This document shows, one piece after another, positions 16,425 to 24,758 of a DNA stretch of 64,000 nt. The notes under the pieces are model-generated. The model was not told the DNA's origin. It saw only the letters and a program-made list of their open reading frames with translations, and ran no database searches. The stretch is taken from the NCBI RefSeq assembly GCF_003762835.1, contig NZ_RJWA01000005.1, positions 248,001-312,000 of the forward strand, given 5' to 3'. This DNA comes from Micromonospora sp. HM5-17. GTDB lineage: Bacteria > Actinomycetota > Actinomycetes > Mycobacteriales > Micromonosporaceae. Position numbers and translations under genes: made by a program. Within the stretch, counting starts at the first letter, position 1, and the number at the start of each line of letters is the position of its first letter.

Positions 16425-17405
16425 GTGACGACAACTCGTCGACCGACACTCGGCGTCCTCATGGTGCTCTCGTCGGGTGTCCTCTTCGCGGTCAACGGCA
16501 CCGTCTCGAAACTGGTCCTGCGGGCCGGCATCGAGGTGCCGCAGCTCGCCCTGATCCGGGCCGCCGGCGCGTTCGTCGGCCTGCTCGTGCTGAGCCTGGT
16601 GCTCCGGCCGGGCGCCCGCCGGCTCCGGGTCACCGTCGGTCAGCTCCCCATGCTGATCGCGTACGGGCTGGCGGGCTTCTTCCTCGTCCCGATGCTCTAC
16701 TTCGTCGCGATCAGCCGGGTGCCGGTCGGCATCGCGCTGCTGTTCGAGTACACCGCCCCGCTGCTCGTCGCGCTCTGGGCCCGATTCGGCGAGCGCCAGC
16801 GGGTCCGGCCCCGGCTCTGGGCCGGACTGGCGCTCAGCCTCACCGGACTGGCCTGCGTGGCCGAGGTCTGGGGGGAGTTCACGCTGGACGGGATCGGGGT
16901 GCTCGCCGGGCTCGGTGCCGCCGTCCTCCTCGCCGGTTACTACATCCTCGGTGCCCGGGGCGTACGGGAGCGGGACACCCTGTCGCTGACCACCTGGGCC
17001 TTCGGTACCGCCGCGGTGGCCGGGCTGCTCACCCGGGCGGTGACCGACGGGGTCGGCGGCTGGGAGCCGCTCGGCGCGACGAGCGGCGGGATACCGGTCG
17101 CGCTGCTCTGCGGGTACGTCATCCTGCTCGGCTCGATCGCGCCGTACCTGCTGGTCGCCGCCGCGTTGCGGCACCTCCCGGCGACCAGCGTCGGCATCCT
17201 CGGCATGGTCGAGCCGGTGATCGCGGCCGCGGTCGCCTGGATGGTGCTCGGCGCCGGTGAGGCGCTCAACGCCGCCCAGCTCGCCGGCGGAATGCTGGTG
17301 CTGACCGGGGTCGCCCTCGCCGAGACGGCCCGGATCGCCGAACCGCCGGCGACGACACCCGACACCCCCGCCCCGGCCTCCGACGTGCTGGCCGCGCCCC
17401 GCTGA
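16425..17405 (+). CDS. EamA family (DMT) transporter
   Basis: 326 residues with ten predicted membrane helices in two EamA repeats: LMVLSSGVLFAVNGTVSKLV and ALIRAAGAFVGLLVLSLVL begin the first, GVLAGLGAAVLLAGYYI the second, ending with GILGMVEPVIAAAVAWMVLG. This is the drug/metabolite transporter fold of amino acid or metabolite exporters. The GTG start is 6 bases after a -10 element TAGCCT, so the mRNA is probably leaderless. It is convergent with the PAP2 gene. Confidence 0.9.
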   Translation: MTTTRRPTLGVLMVLSSGVLFAVNGTVSKLVLRAGIEVPQLALIRAAGAFVGLLVLSLVLRPGARRLRVTVGQLPMLIAYGLAGFFLVPMLYFVAISRVPVGIALLFEYTAPLLVALWARFGERQRVRPRLWAGLALSLTGLACVAEVWGEFTLDGIGVLAGLGAAVLLAGYYILGARGVRERDTLSLTTWAFGTAAVAGLLTRAVTDGVGGWEPLGATSGGIPVALLCGYVILLGSIAPYLLVAAALRHLPATSVGILGMVEPVIAAAVAWMVLGAGEALNAAQLAGGMLVLTGVALAETARIAEPPATTPDTPAPASDVLAAPR

Positions 17406-17415
17406 CCGGCCCGGG

Positions 17416-18114
17416 TCAACGGGCTCCCGGCACGCGCGCGCCCCGACCGGGCAGCCACGCCGCGATCCGGGCCCCGACCGGACCCAGCGCCAGCAGCAGC
17501 GCGACGGTGGTCGCGGCACCCAACAGCAGTCCGGCCAGGACGTCGTGCGGGTAGTGGACTCCCGCCACCACGCGCATCGCCGCCACCGTTCCGGCCACCG
17601 GTACGGCGACGAAGCCGAGCCGCGGGGCCAGCACGACGAGGCCGGCGGCCAGCGCCCCGGCGACCGTCGAGTGGTTGCTCGGGAACGACCAGTCGCCGGC
17701 CGGCGGACACGGCACCCAGGTGGTGACGTCGTCGAAGGCGCGGCAGGGCCGTTCCTGGTCGACGACCAGCTTCAGCCCCTCGCTGGTCAGGTACGCCAGC
17801 AGCGCACCGACTCCGACCAGCCCGGCACCGACCACGGCCGGGGTGCGGCGTCGCCACCCGGTCCAGCCCGTCCAGCCCAGCAGACCGACGAGGAGCAGCA
17901 CCCCGGCAAGCGCGACATGCTCACCCGGGCCGTGCAGCCAGTCCGGCAGCTTCCCGGCAGCCCCGACCACCGACCGGTACGTCGAGGCGGAGGCCCCGTC
18001 CGTCACGATCTGCAGTTGCGGGTCGCCCAGCCCGCCCGGGGCAAGCAGCACCACCACGGCCCCGCCCACCGTCAGCGCCAGTACCGTCATCAGGATCCGC
18101 CACGTCGTCGACAT
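17416..18114 (-). CDS. PAP2 family membrane phosphatase
   Basis: 232 residues with about six helices. The three PAP2 signatures are present: KLVVDQERP (KxxxxxxRP), PSNHS (PSGH-like, with Asn for Gly) and RVVAGVHYPHDVLAG (RxxxxxHxxxD). They form the vanadium-haloperoxidase-like site that removes phosphate from lipid phosphates such as undecaprenyl diphosphate. ATG 18114 (MSTTWRIL) is chosen; the frame extends to 18165. A Cys pair (RPCRAF, WVPCPP) lies in the loop between motifs 1 and 2. The stop is 10 bases from the stop of the convergent EamA gene. Confidence 0.88.
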   Translation of the reverse strand: MSTTWRILMTVLALTVGGAVVVLLAPGGLGDPQLQIVTDGASASTYRSVVGAAGKLPDWLHGPGEHVALAGVLLLVGLLGWTGWTGWRRRTPAVVGAGLVGVGALLAYLTSEGLKLVVDQERPCRAFDDVTTWVPCPPAGDWSFPSNHSTVAGALAAGLVVLAPRLGFVAVPVAGTVAAMRVVAGVHYPHDVLAGLLLGAATTVALLLALGPVGARIAAWLPGRGARVPGAR

Positions 18115-18427
18115 GGCGCCCGACGCTAACCACGGCGGCGCTCCGTGACTCCGCCCGAACGTCATCCCGATCGCACGACCTTCGTCAGGAGTACGGGCAT
18201 CGGCGGCCGGGGCGGTGGGGCGACCTCGCGCGGCGACTCGGAACCGACCATCTCCTCACAGTGGCCCACATGCCGTGGTCGGGGCCAGGAGCCACGCCGT
18301 ACCGCAATCGTCGCAAAAGAGGCGAATGGGAGCACGGGAATCCCCCTCGCCCACGGCGCGGCACCATCTCTATACGACGTACGACGTACAATGTACGGAG
18401 TAAATTTCCCACCCCGAAGGAGCACGC
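18115..18427. other. Divergent intergenic region
   Basis: 313 bases between the PAP2 and VOC genes. The left two thirds show no gene or clear motif. The right end holds repeated TACGACG units and a GTACA/TGTAC palindrome (18373-18396), described separately, then AAGGAG before the VOC start. Confidence 0.4.
18373..18396. promoter_or_regulatory. Possible operator upstream of VOC gene
   Basis: TACGACG occurs twice in tandem (18373-18379, 18380-18386) and runs into the 11-bp palindrome GTACA-A-TGTAC (18386-18396). The cluster is 32 bases upstream of the GTG start, in the position of a -10/operator region. Such short palindromes fit TetR- or MarR-type regulators, but no regulator gene is adjacent. 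Confidence 0.45.
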
Positions 18428-18811
18428 GTGGCAATCACCTCGTCCGCCGTGTCGCTGAACGTCGACGACGTCGCCGCCTCCAGCGCCTTCCTCCAGACCC
18501 ACTTCGGTTTCCGGGAGGAGATGGCCGCCGACGGCTTCGCCTCGCTGACCCGCGACGACGCCGGCATGAACGTCGTCTTCCTGCGCCGGGGTCTGCCGAC
18601 CCTCCCCGCCGACCAGCGCGACGACCACGCCCAGGGGGTGATCCTGGCCTTCGTGGTGGACGACCTGGAGGGCGAACTGGCCCGGTTGCAGGCCGAAGGG
18701 GTGACCATCACCATGCCGCTCACCACCGAGGAGTGGGGCGAGCGCGCCTTCCAGGTCCGTGACCCCAACGGCGTGATCATCCAGCTCGTCGACTGGAACG
18801 GGGCCCGCTGA
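18428..18811 (+). CDS. VOC family (glyoxalase-like) protein
   Basis: 127 residues from GTG 18428 with GAAGGAG 6 bases upstream. Two beta-alpha-beta-beta-beta modules of the vicinal oxygen chelate fold are seen: SSAVSLNVDDVAASSAFLQT, FGFREEMAADGF and, at the end, FQVRDPNGVIIQLVDW with the conserved DPNG turn. Such proteins act as glyoxalases, dioxygenases or resistance proteins that bind a drug; metal ligands cannot be assigned with certainty. It is monocistronic with a strong terminator after it. Confidence 0.88.
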   Translation: MAITSSAVSLNVDDVAASSAFLQTHFGFREEMAADGFASLTRDDAGMNVVFLRRGLPTLPADQRDDHAQGVILAFVVDDLEGELARLQAEGVTITMPLTTEEWGERAFQVRDPNGVIIQLVDWNGAR

Positions 18812-18820
18812 GACTCCAGC

Positions 18821-18852
18821 ACCCGGCCCCGTCGGCGCCGGCGGGGCCGGGT
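18821..18852 (+). terminator. Terminator after VOC gene
   Basis: ACCCGGCCCCG (18821-18831) and its perfect reverse complement CGGGGCCGGGT (18842-18852) form an 11-bp GC-rich hairpin with a 10-base loop, starting 10 bases after the VOC stop codon. Confidence 0.75.
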
Positions 18853-18959
18853 ACCCCAACCGGCGGTGATGACCCCGGTCCGGCCGGGAGCGGGGCCGTC
18901 ATCCCTGGTCGGGGCGGCCCCAGACCCACCACCGCCCGAACCGGTCCCGCCCCGGCAAG

Positions 18960-19457
18960 ATGAAGCCCATGCAGTCACATCCCAACGTGCAGGCGGTCCA
19001 GGACGCGCTCGACAACGCAGGCGCCCGGGACGGCTCGGGAGCGCCCAGCCGGGTCCGGATCCTGCCCGAGGCGGTGCACACCGCGGTAGCGGCGGCGGCC
19101 GCCCTCAACGTCGAGGTCGGTCAGATCGCCAACTCACTGATCTTCAACGCGGACGGCGAACCCCTGCTGGTCCTCACCTCGGGAGCACACCGGGTGGACA
19201 CCGCCCGGGTCGCCGCCACGCTCGGCGTCGGCTCGGTCACGCGGGCGACCCCGGAGTTCGTCCGTGAACACACCGGACAGCCGATCGGCGGCGTCGCCCC
19301 GCTCGGGCATCCGAAGCCGATCCGTACCCTCGTCGACACCGCGCTCGCCGACTACCCCGAGATCTGGGCGGCGGGGGGCGTACCACAGGCCGTCTTTCCG
19401 ACGACCTACGCCGAACTGCTGCGGATCACCGCCGGCAGCAGCGCCGAGGTGGCGTGA
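18960..19457 (+). CDS. YbaK/EbsC family aminoacyl-tRNA deacylase
   Basis: 165 residues. It has the YbaK fold: VQAVQDALDNAG, RILPEAVHTAVAAAAALNVE, IANSLIFNADGEPLLVLTSG, then THRVD-like AHRVDTARVAATLGV and PIGGVAPLGHPKPIRTLVD with the conserved GGVxPxG loop. Proteins of this family remove wrong amino acids from Pro-tRNA or related tRNAs. ATG 18960 is used; ATG 18969 is in frame and possible. The stop overlaps the GTG of the CrtA-like gene by 4 nt, which is probably only a transcriptional link. Confidence 0.9.
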   Translation: MKPMQSHPNVQAVQDALDNAGARDGSGAPSRVRILPEAVHTAVAAAAALNVEVGQIANSLIFNADGEPLLVLTSGAHRVDTARVAATLGVGSVTRATPEFVREHTGQPIGGVAPLGHPKPIRTLVDTALADYPEIWAAGGVPQAVFPTTYAELLRITAGSSAEVA

Positions 19458-20407
19458 GCCGGGCCAGCCCGACCTCCGGCGCCACACCCGGCACGGCCGG
19501 TGCCGCCGCCGACCCGGTACCCACCGGGGCCGCCCCGCTGGTCACCCTGCACGTCTGGCGGGTTCCCCACCGGTCGCTGCCCCGGGTCCTGGCCCGGATG
19601 GCCGTCGACCGACGCCGGCTACGCGCCCTTCCCGGCGTACGCTTCGGCAAGCTGCTCGGCACCGGCGACGGCGACGGCTTCGGGCCGACCGACGCCGACC
19701 CGACCCGCTGGGCCGCCCTGGTGGTCTGGACCGATCCGGCCCGGGCCGCCGGGTTCGCCGACACGGCGGTCGGCCGGGCCTGGCACGGGATCGCCCGGGC
19801 GGCGGTCCGGCTCGACCTGCGACCGCTCGCCAGCCGGGGACGGTGGGCCGGGGTCGAGCCGTTCGGTGTCCTGCCCCCACCGGCCCACGCCACGAGACGG
19901 GCGACCCGCGACACCGCCGGACCGCGGAGCGGCCACGCCGCCGCGCCGAAGACCGTCGCCGCGTCGGAGACCGTCGCCGCGTCGGAGAGCGGCCACGCCG
20001 CCGCGCCGGTGGCCTCCGGCGCCGGGGACGCCGTGTCCGGACGGCCGTTGCTCGCCCTCACCCGAGCCCGGCTGCGCCCCCACCGGGCCGTCGCCTTCTG
20101 GCGGGCGGTCCCCCCGGTCGTCGCCGCGCTCCGGCAGGCACCCGGCCTGCTGGCCCGGTTCGGCATCGGGGAGGCCCCGATAGGGTGGCAGGGCACGGTC
20201 AGCGTCTGGCGTGACACCACGTGCCTGACCGAGTTCGCGTACCGTCACCCGGAGCACCGCGCGGCGATCACCCGTACGCCCCGCGAGGGGTGGTACGCCG
20301 AGGAGCTGTTCGCCCGGTTCGAGGTGTGCGGTCTCGTCGGTGATCCGGCGGTGCTCGACTGGGTGATGCCGACGGCGACCGGGGGTGGAGATGCTGGCCA
20401 GCAGTGA
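19454..20407 (+). CDS. Spheroidene monooxygenase (CrtA)-like protein
   Basis: 317 residues. Two halves, LVTLHVWRVPHRSLPRVLAR with LPGVRFGKLLGTGDG, and FWRAVPPVVAALRQAPGLLA with GTVSVWRDTTCLTEFAYRHP ending in REGWYAEELFARFEV, look like a duplicated dimeric alpha-beta barrel. This pattern matches actinobacterial proteins called spheroidene monooxygenase-like, which could put a keto group on an acyclic carotenoid end. A low-complexity Ala/Thr/Ser linker (residues ~155-190) coded by tandem DNA repeats joins the halves. It lies directly before carotenoid genes. GTG start overlaps the deacylase stop. Confidence 0.7.
   Translation: MSRASPTSGATPGTAGAAADPVPTGAAPLVTLHVWRVPHRSLPRVLARMAVDRRRLRALPGVRFGKLLGTGDGDGFGPTDADPTRWAALVVWTDPARAAGFADTAVGRAWHGIARAAVRLDLRPLASRGRWAGVEPFGVLPPPAHATRRATRDTAGPRSGHAAAPKTVAASETVAASESGHAAAPVASGAGDAVSGRPLLALTRARLRPHRAVAFWRAVPPVVAALRQAPGLLARFGIGEAPIGWQGTVSVWRDTTCLTEFAYRHPEHRAAITRTPREGWYAEELFARFEVCGLVGDPAVLDWVMPTATGGGDAGQQ
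19927..20008 (+). repeat. Nested direct repeats in the CrtA-like gene
   Basis: An 18-bp unit (starting GACCGTCGCCG) is repeated exactly in tandem at 19951-19968 and 19969-19986. A 22-bp sequence (starting GAGCGGCCACG) flanks it at 19927-19948 and 19987-20008. All units are multiples of three or stay in frame, and they encode the inter-domain linker, so copy number may vary without breaking the gene. Confidence 0.8.
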
Positions 20408-20420
20408 GGAGCCGACAGCG

Positions 20421-20975
20421 ATGAGGTTGGTGCCGTGGAGGCCGGACGATCTCGCCCGACGGCTCGACGACGTGGTGGCCGTCTACGGCGAGGCGATGGG
20501 TTACCGGCCCGAGCTGTTGGAGTCCCGGCGCGGCTACATCGCCACCCACGTCCGTCGCCCCGGCTTCCGGGCCGTCGCCACCCTCAGCAACGACGGCCAC
20601 CTGGTCGGCTTCGGGTACGGCTACCTCTCCGCCCCGGGCCAGTGGTGGCACGACCAGGTGCGCCAGGCGCTCAGCGACGAGGCCCGTCGGACCTGGTTCA
20701 CCAACTGCTTCGAGGTGGTCGAGCTGCACGTACGCCCGGCGGCCCAGGGCCACGGGCTCGGCGCCGGACAGCTCCGCGCGCTGCTCACCATGGCCACCGG
20801 CAGCACCACCCTGCTCTCCACACCCGAGGCGGACGAGGAGACCTCCCGGGCCTGGCGGCTGTACCGGCGGTTCGGCTTCGTGGACGTCCTGCGGGACTTC
20901 CACTTCCCCGGCGACGAACGCGCCTTCGCCGTACTCGGCCGGACCCTGCCGCTGCCACCCCCGGCGCGGACATGA
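20421..20975 (+). CDS. GNAT family N-acetyltransferase
   Basis: 184 residues from ATG 20421, which has GAGGAG 9 bases upstream; ATG 20391 and GTG 20385 are in frame but overlap the previous gene. GNAT features: VELHVRPAAQGHGLGAGQLR (acetyl-CoA binding Q/RxxGxG/A motif), then LLSTPEADEETSRAWRLYRR and FGFVDVLRDFHFPGDERAFA with the terminal strand. The substrate is unknown. It sits between the CrtA-like and CruF genes and overlaps CruF by 4 nt, so it is expressed with the carotenoid set, but no role in the pathway is evident. Confidence 0.9.
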   Translation: MRLVPWRPDDLARRLDDVVAVYGEAMGYRPELLESRRGYIATHVRRPGFRAVATLSNDGHLVGFGYGYLSAPGQWWHDQVRQALSDEARRTWFTNCFEVVELHVRPAAQGHGLGAGQLRALLTMATGSTTLLSTPEADEETSRAWRLYRRFGFVDVLRDFHFPGDERAFAVLGRTLPLPPPART

Positions 20976-21868
20976 GCCGCCGGCCCGCACCGGCGTCGCC
21001 GCCGGCCGGCCGGGCACCGGGCGCCACCGGCCCGGTCCCGGAAGCGACGCCCGGGTCGCGCCCCGCGGGCCCGAGCGCCGGGCCGCTGCTCCGTCGTCTT
21101 CCCTGGGCGCTGCTCGGCGTACTCGTGCTGGCCCAGATCGGCTATCCGCTGACCGCCGGCGCCACCCGCGCCCGACTGACCGTGGCCACAGTGGTCCTCG
21201 GCTGTCTGCTGTCGGTGAGCCACGCCCTGCTCAGCCGCGGCCCGGGTACGGCCGCCGCACTGGTGCTGGTCACCACCGGGGGCGGCCTGGCGGTCGAGCT
21301 GCTCGGCGTGACCACCGGGGTGCCGTTCGGCGGCTACCGGTACTCCGGCGAGTTGGGCCCGATGCTGGCCGGGGTACCCCTGGTGATCCCGCTGGCCTGG
21401 ACCTGGATGGCCTGGCCCGCCTGGCTCGCCGCGGTCCGGCTGCGGCGTCCGGGGCCGGCCCGGGTCGTCCTGGCCGCCGTGGGACTGGCCGGCTGGGACG
21501 TCTTCCTCGACCCGCAGATGGTGGCCGAGGGTTACTGGAGCTGGCGGAACCCGACGCCGGCGCTGCCCGGGGTGCCGGACGTGCCGGTCAGCAACTACCT
21601 CGGATGGCTTCTCGTCGCGACGCTGCTGATGGCACTGCTCGCCCTAGCCGCCGGTCGGACGGACCGGTCACCGGGGGATGCGGACGCGCCGATGTACGCG
21701 CTCTACCTGTGGACCTACCTCGCCAGTCTCCTCGCTCACGCGGTCTTCCTGGGTCTTCCCGCGTCGGCGGCCTGGGGCGCCCTGGCGATGGCGGTGGTCG
21801 CCGGGCCGCTCACGGTGACCCTGGTCCGCGACCGTCGCACCCGCGGTGCCGCGCCGGTGCCGTGCTGA
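20972..21868 (+). CDS. cruF: CruF-type carotenoid 1',2'-hydratase (carotenoid biosynthesis protein)
   Basis: 298 residues, about seven membrane helices after a Pro-rich N-terminus. The CruF/DUF422 pattern is present: GGGLAVELLGVTTGVPFGGY-RYSGELGP, IPLAWTWMAWPAWLAA, GWDVFLDPQMVAEGYWSW and PVSNYLGWLLV. CruF adds water to the 1',2' double bond of an acyclic psi end, giving the hydroxyl group that the next enzyme can glycosylate. The ATG overlaps the GNAT gene by 4 nt; the glycosyltransferase follows after 25 bases. Confidence 0.88.
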   Translation: MSRRPAPASPPAGRAPGATGPVPEATPGSRPAGPSAGPLLRRLPWALLGVLVLAQIGYPLTAGATRARLTVATVVLGCLLSVSHALLSRGPGTAAALVLVTTGGGLAVELLGVTTGVPFGGYRYSGELGPMLAGVPLVIPLAWTWMAWPAWLAAVRLRRPGPARVVLAAVGLAGWDVFLDPQMVAEGYWSWRNPTPALPGVPDVPVSNYLGWLLVATLLMALLALAAGRTDRSPGDADAPMYALYLWTYLASLLAHAVFLGLPASAAWGALAMAVVAGPLTVTLVRDRRTRGAAPVPC

Positions 21869-21893
21869 ACGGCCTGATCGCCGGGCTGGGGCG

Positions 21894-23156
21894 ATGATGA
21901 GCAGCCTGACCGCCGCGCTGGTCCTGGCCGGCCTGGTCGGTACGCTGACCGGACACACCGCGCTGAACGCCGCGTGCTGGCTGCGTCGGCTCCCCGACCC
22001 GGCGGCGCTGCGCCGGGCCCCGGCGCCCCGCGCACCGGTGCCGGCCCACCCGACCGCCGCGCCCGGTGAGCCGGCCGCGCCGGGCGGACCGGCCGTACCC
22101 GCAACGGCGCCACCCCGGCCCGGGACGGCACCGGACCGGGAGTCCGTGGCGGTCCTGCTGCCGCTGCGCGACGAGGCGGACCGGGTCACCCCGTGCCTAC
22201 GCGCGCTCCTGGCCCAGCGGGGCGTGCCCGACCTGGAGATCGTCGTCCTCGACGACGGGTCGACCGACGGCACCGCCGAGGTGGTCCGCGCGGTGGCCGG
22301 CGACGACCCCCGGGTACGGCTGGTCACCGGCGCACCGCCGCCGCCCGGCTGGCTCGGCAAGCCGTACGCCTGCCACCAGCTCGCCGAACTGGCCAACCCG
22401 GACGCGACGGTGCTGGTCTTCGTCGACGCCGACACCGTGCTCGCGCCGCACGCGGTGGCAGCCGCGGTCGCGACGCTGCGGGCGGCCTCGGCGACGCTGC
22501 TCTCGCCGTACCCCCGGATCGTCGCCGGCTCGGCCGGCGAGCGGCTGGTCCAGCCGCTGCTCCAGTGGCTCTGGCTGACCTTCCTGCCGCTACGCGCGAT
22601 GGAACGCTCGCCACGGCCGAGCCTGGCCGCGGCGGGCGGACAGTTCCTCGTACTGGACCGGGCCGGCTACCGGCGGGCCGGCGGACACGCGGCGGTCCGG
22701 GACCGGATCCTGGAGGACATCGCGCTGGCCCGGGCCGTCAAGCGCGCCGGCAGCCGGATCGCCCTCGCGGACGGGTCGACGCTGGCCGAGTGCCGGATGT
22801 ACCGCTCGTGGCGCGACCTACGGGACGGCTACGCCAAGTCGCTCTGGGCCGCGTTCGGCCCGCCTCCCGCCGCCACCGCCGTCGTGCTGCTGCTCCTGCT
22901 GCTGTACGCCGGACCGCCGGTGCTCGCCGTCGGCGCGGCGTTCGCCGGGGCGCCCGGGACGGCACTCGTGGCGGCCGCCGCCTACCTGCTCGGCGTCGCC
23001 GGTCGGCTGATCAGTGCCCGGGCGACCGGTGGGCGCGGATGGCCGGACGCGTGGGCACACCCGCTCTCGGTCACGCTCCTCGGCTGGCTCACGCTCCGGT
23101 CGTACCATCTGCGGAGGCGGGGACGGCTGTCGTGGCGGGGGCGACCGGTGCGTTGA
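21894..23156 (+). CDS. Family 2 glycosyltransferase (CruG-like)
   Basis: 420 residues. N-terminal helix, Pro/Ala-rich stretch, then a GT-A domain: VAVLLPLRDEADRVTPCLRA, LEIVVLDDGSTDGT, VFVDADTVL (DxD metal motif), GGQFLVLDRAGYRRAGGHAA and ILEDIALARAVKRAG (ED of the catalytic base region). Two or three helices end the protein. The place directly after cruF supports a carotenoid 2'/1'-O-glycosyltransferase of the CruG type. ATG 21894 and 21897 are adjacent starts. Confidence 0.85.
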   Translation: MMSSLTAALVLAGLVGTLTGHTALNAACWLRRLPDPAALRRAPAPRAPVPAHPTAAPGEPAAPGGPAVPATAPPRPGTAPDRESVAVLLPLRDEADRVTPCLRALLAQRGVPDLEIVVLDDGSTDGTAEVVRAVAGDDPRVRLVTGAPPPPGWLGKPYACHQLAELANPDATVLVFVDADTVLAPHAVAAAVATLRAASATLLSPYPRIVAGSAGERLVQPLLQWLWLTFLPLRAMERSPRPSLAAAGGQFLVLDRAGYRRAGGHAAVRDRILEDIALARAVKRAGSRIALADGSTLAECRMYRSWRDLRDGYAKSLWAAFGPPPAATAVVLLLLLLYAGPPVLAVGAAFAGAPGTALVAAAAYLLGVAGRLISARATGGRGWPDAWAHPLSVTLLGWLTLRSYHLRRRGRLSWRGRPVR

Positions 23157-23211
23157 GCCGTCCTCGCGGCGCGCCCGGGTCGCCGCGAAGGCGGGACGAG
23201 GGGGACGGGCG

Positions 23212-24711
23212 ATGGCTCGGGTGGTCGTCATCGGCGCGGGAGTGGGCGGCCTGGCGGCGGCGGCTCGGCTGGCGAGCCTCGGCCACGAGGTCAGCGTCTA
23301 CGAGCGCTCCGGTGAGGTCGGCGGCAAACTCGGCCGGTACCGGCGGGAGACGCCGGTCGGGACGTTCCAGTTCGACACCGGGCCGAGCCTGCTCACCCTG
23401 CCGCAGGTCTTCGCGGACCTGTTCGAGGCGACCGGCGCCACGCTGGACGAGTACCTCGACCTGCGACCGCTCGATCCGATCGTCCGGCACCACTTCCCGC
23501 CCCTGTGCGGGGACGGGCCGGGGATCGTCCTCGACTCCTGTGCCGACCCGGCGACCTTCGCCGACCGGATCGCCGAGGCGTTCGGCCCCGGGGCGGCGCG
23601 GGACTGGCAGCGGTTGTGGCGTCGGGCCGGGCGGGTCTGGACGGCCTCCTGGCGGGACGTGCTGCGCCGCCCCGTCGACTCGCCGCTGACCCTGGCCCGG
23701 ATGGCCTGGCGACTGCCGGACCTGGCGGCCGTCGCCCCGGGTCTGACGCTGCGCGGACTGGGGCGCCGGCACCTGCGCGACCCCCGGCTGCGGATGCTGC
23801 TCGACCGGTACGCCACGTACACCGGCGCCGACCCGCGCCGGGCGCCGGCCGCGCTGGTCGCCATCCCGTACGCCGAACTCTCCTCCGGCGGCTGGTACGT
23901 ACGCGGCGGGCTCGGCACGCTCGCCGACGCGCTCCTCTCCCGATGTCTGGACCTCGGCGTGCTGGTGGCGACCGGTACCACCGTCACCGGCATCGACGCG
24001 GCCGGTGGCCGGGTACGCGCGGTCCGGCTCGCCGGCGGTACCACCCCGGTCGCGGCGGACGTGGTGGTCGCCAACGTGGACGCACTGACCCTCTACCGGG
24101 AGCTGCTGCCGACCCCGGACCGGCTGGCCCGGCTGGCCGACCGGAGCCTGGCCGGTTTCGTGCTGCTGCTCGGGGTACGCGGCGGCTCGGGACTGGCCCA
24201 CCACAACGTCTTCTTCCCACCGGACCACGACGCCGAGTTCGACGCGGTCTTCGGCGACCCGGGGCGGGGCGTACCGGCCCGGCCGGTCGCCGACCCGACG
24301 GTCTTCGTCAGCGTTCCCGACGACCCGCTGATCCGGCCGGCCGGGCACGAGGCGTGGTTCGTGCTGGTCAACGCGCCCCGGCACGGTCGTGACCTCGGCG
24401 GGATCGACTGGCGTCGGCCGGGCCTCGCGGACGCGTACGCCGACCGAATCCTCGACGTGCTGGCCGCGCGCGGGGTCGACGTCCGGGACCGGCTGGTGTT
24501 CCGGGAGGTGCGGACCCCGGCCGACCTCGCCGCCACGGCCGGCGCGCCGGGCGGGGCGATCCACGGCAGCGTGGGCGGGCTGCTCCGGCCGCCCAACCGG
24601 GGGCCGGTGGCCGGGCTGTTCCTGGTCGGTGGCTCGACCCACCCCGGAGGTGGCCTGCCGATGGTGGCGCTCTCCGCGCAGATCGTGGCGGACCGGATCG
24701 GCCCGGCCTGA
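23212..24711 (+). CDS. Phytoene desaturase family FAD oxidoreductase (CrtD/CrtI-like)
   Basis: 499 residues. The N-terminal FAD-binding motif is intact (VVVIGAGVGGLAAAARLASL, GHEVSVYERSGEVGGKLGRY). FQFDTGPSLLTLP and the C-terminal LFLVGGSTHPGGGLPMVALS are signatures of the CrtI family. Next to cruF and a glycosyltransferase it is more likely a 3',4'-desaturase (CrtD) of the end group than the main phytoene desaturase, but this is inference from context. No phytoene synthase is in the window. ATG start, 55 bases after the glycosyltransferase. Confidence 0.88.
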   Translation: MARVVVIGAGVGGLAAAARLASLGHEVSVYERSGEVGGKLGRYRRETPVGTFQFDTGPSLLTLPQVFADLFEATGATLDEYLDLRPLDPIVRHHFPPLCGDGPGIVLDSCADPATFADRIAEAFGPGAARDWQRLWRRAGRVWTASWRDVLRRPVDSPLTLARMAWRLPDLAAVAPGLTLRGLGRRHLRDPRLRMLLDRYATYTGADPRRAPAALVAIPYAELSSGGWYVRGGLGTLADALLSRCLDLGVLVATGTTVTGIDAAGGRVRAVRLAGGTTPVAADVVVANVDALTLYRELLPTPDRLARLADRSLAGFVLLLGVRGGSGLAHHNVFFPPDHDAEFDAVFGDPGRGVPARPVADPTVFVSVPDDPLIRPAGHEAWFVLVNAPRHGRDLGGIDWRRPGLADAYADRILDVLAARGVDVRDRLVFREVRTPADLAATAGAPGGAIHGSVGGLLRPPNRGPVAGLFLVGGSTHPGGGLPMVALSAQIVADRIGPA

Positions 24712-24758
24712 CCGGCGGCCCGGTCCCTCGGCCGATCAGCCCCGCCGGTACCGCCGAG

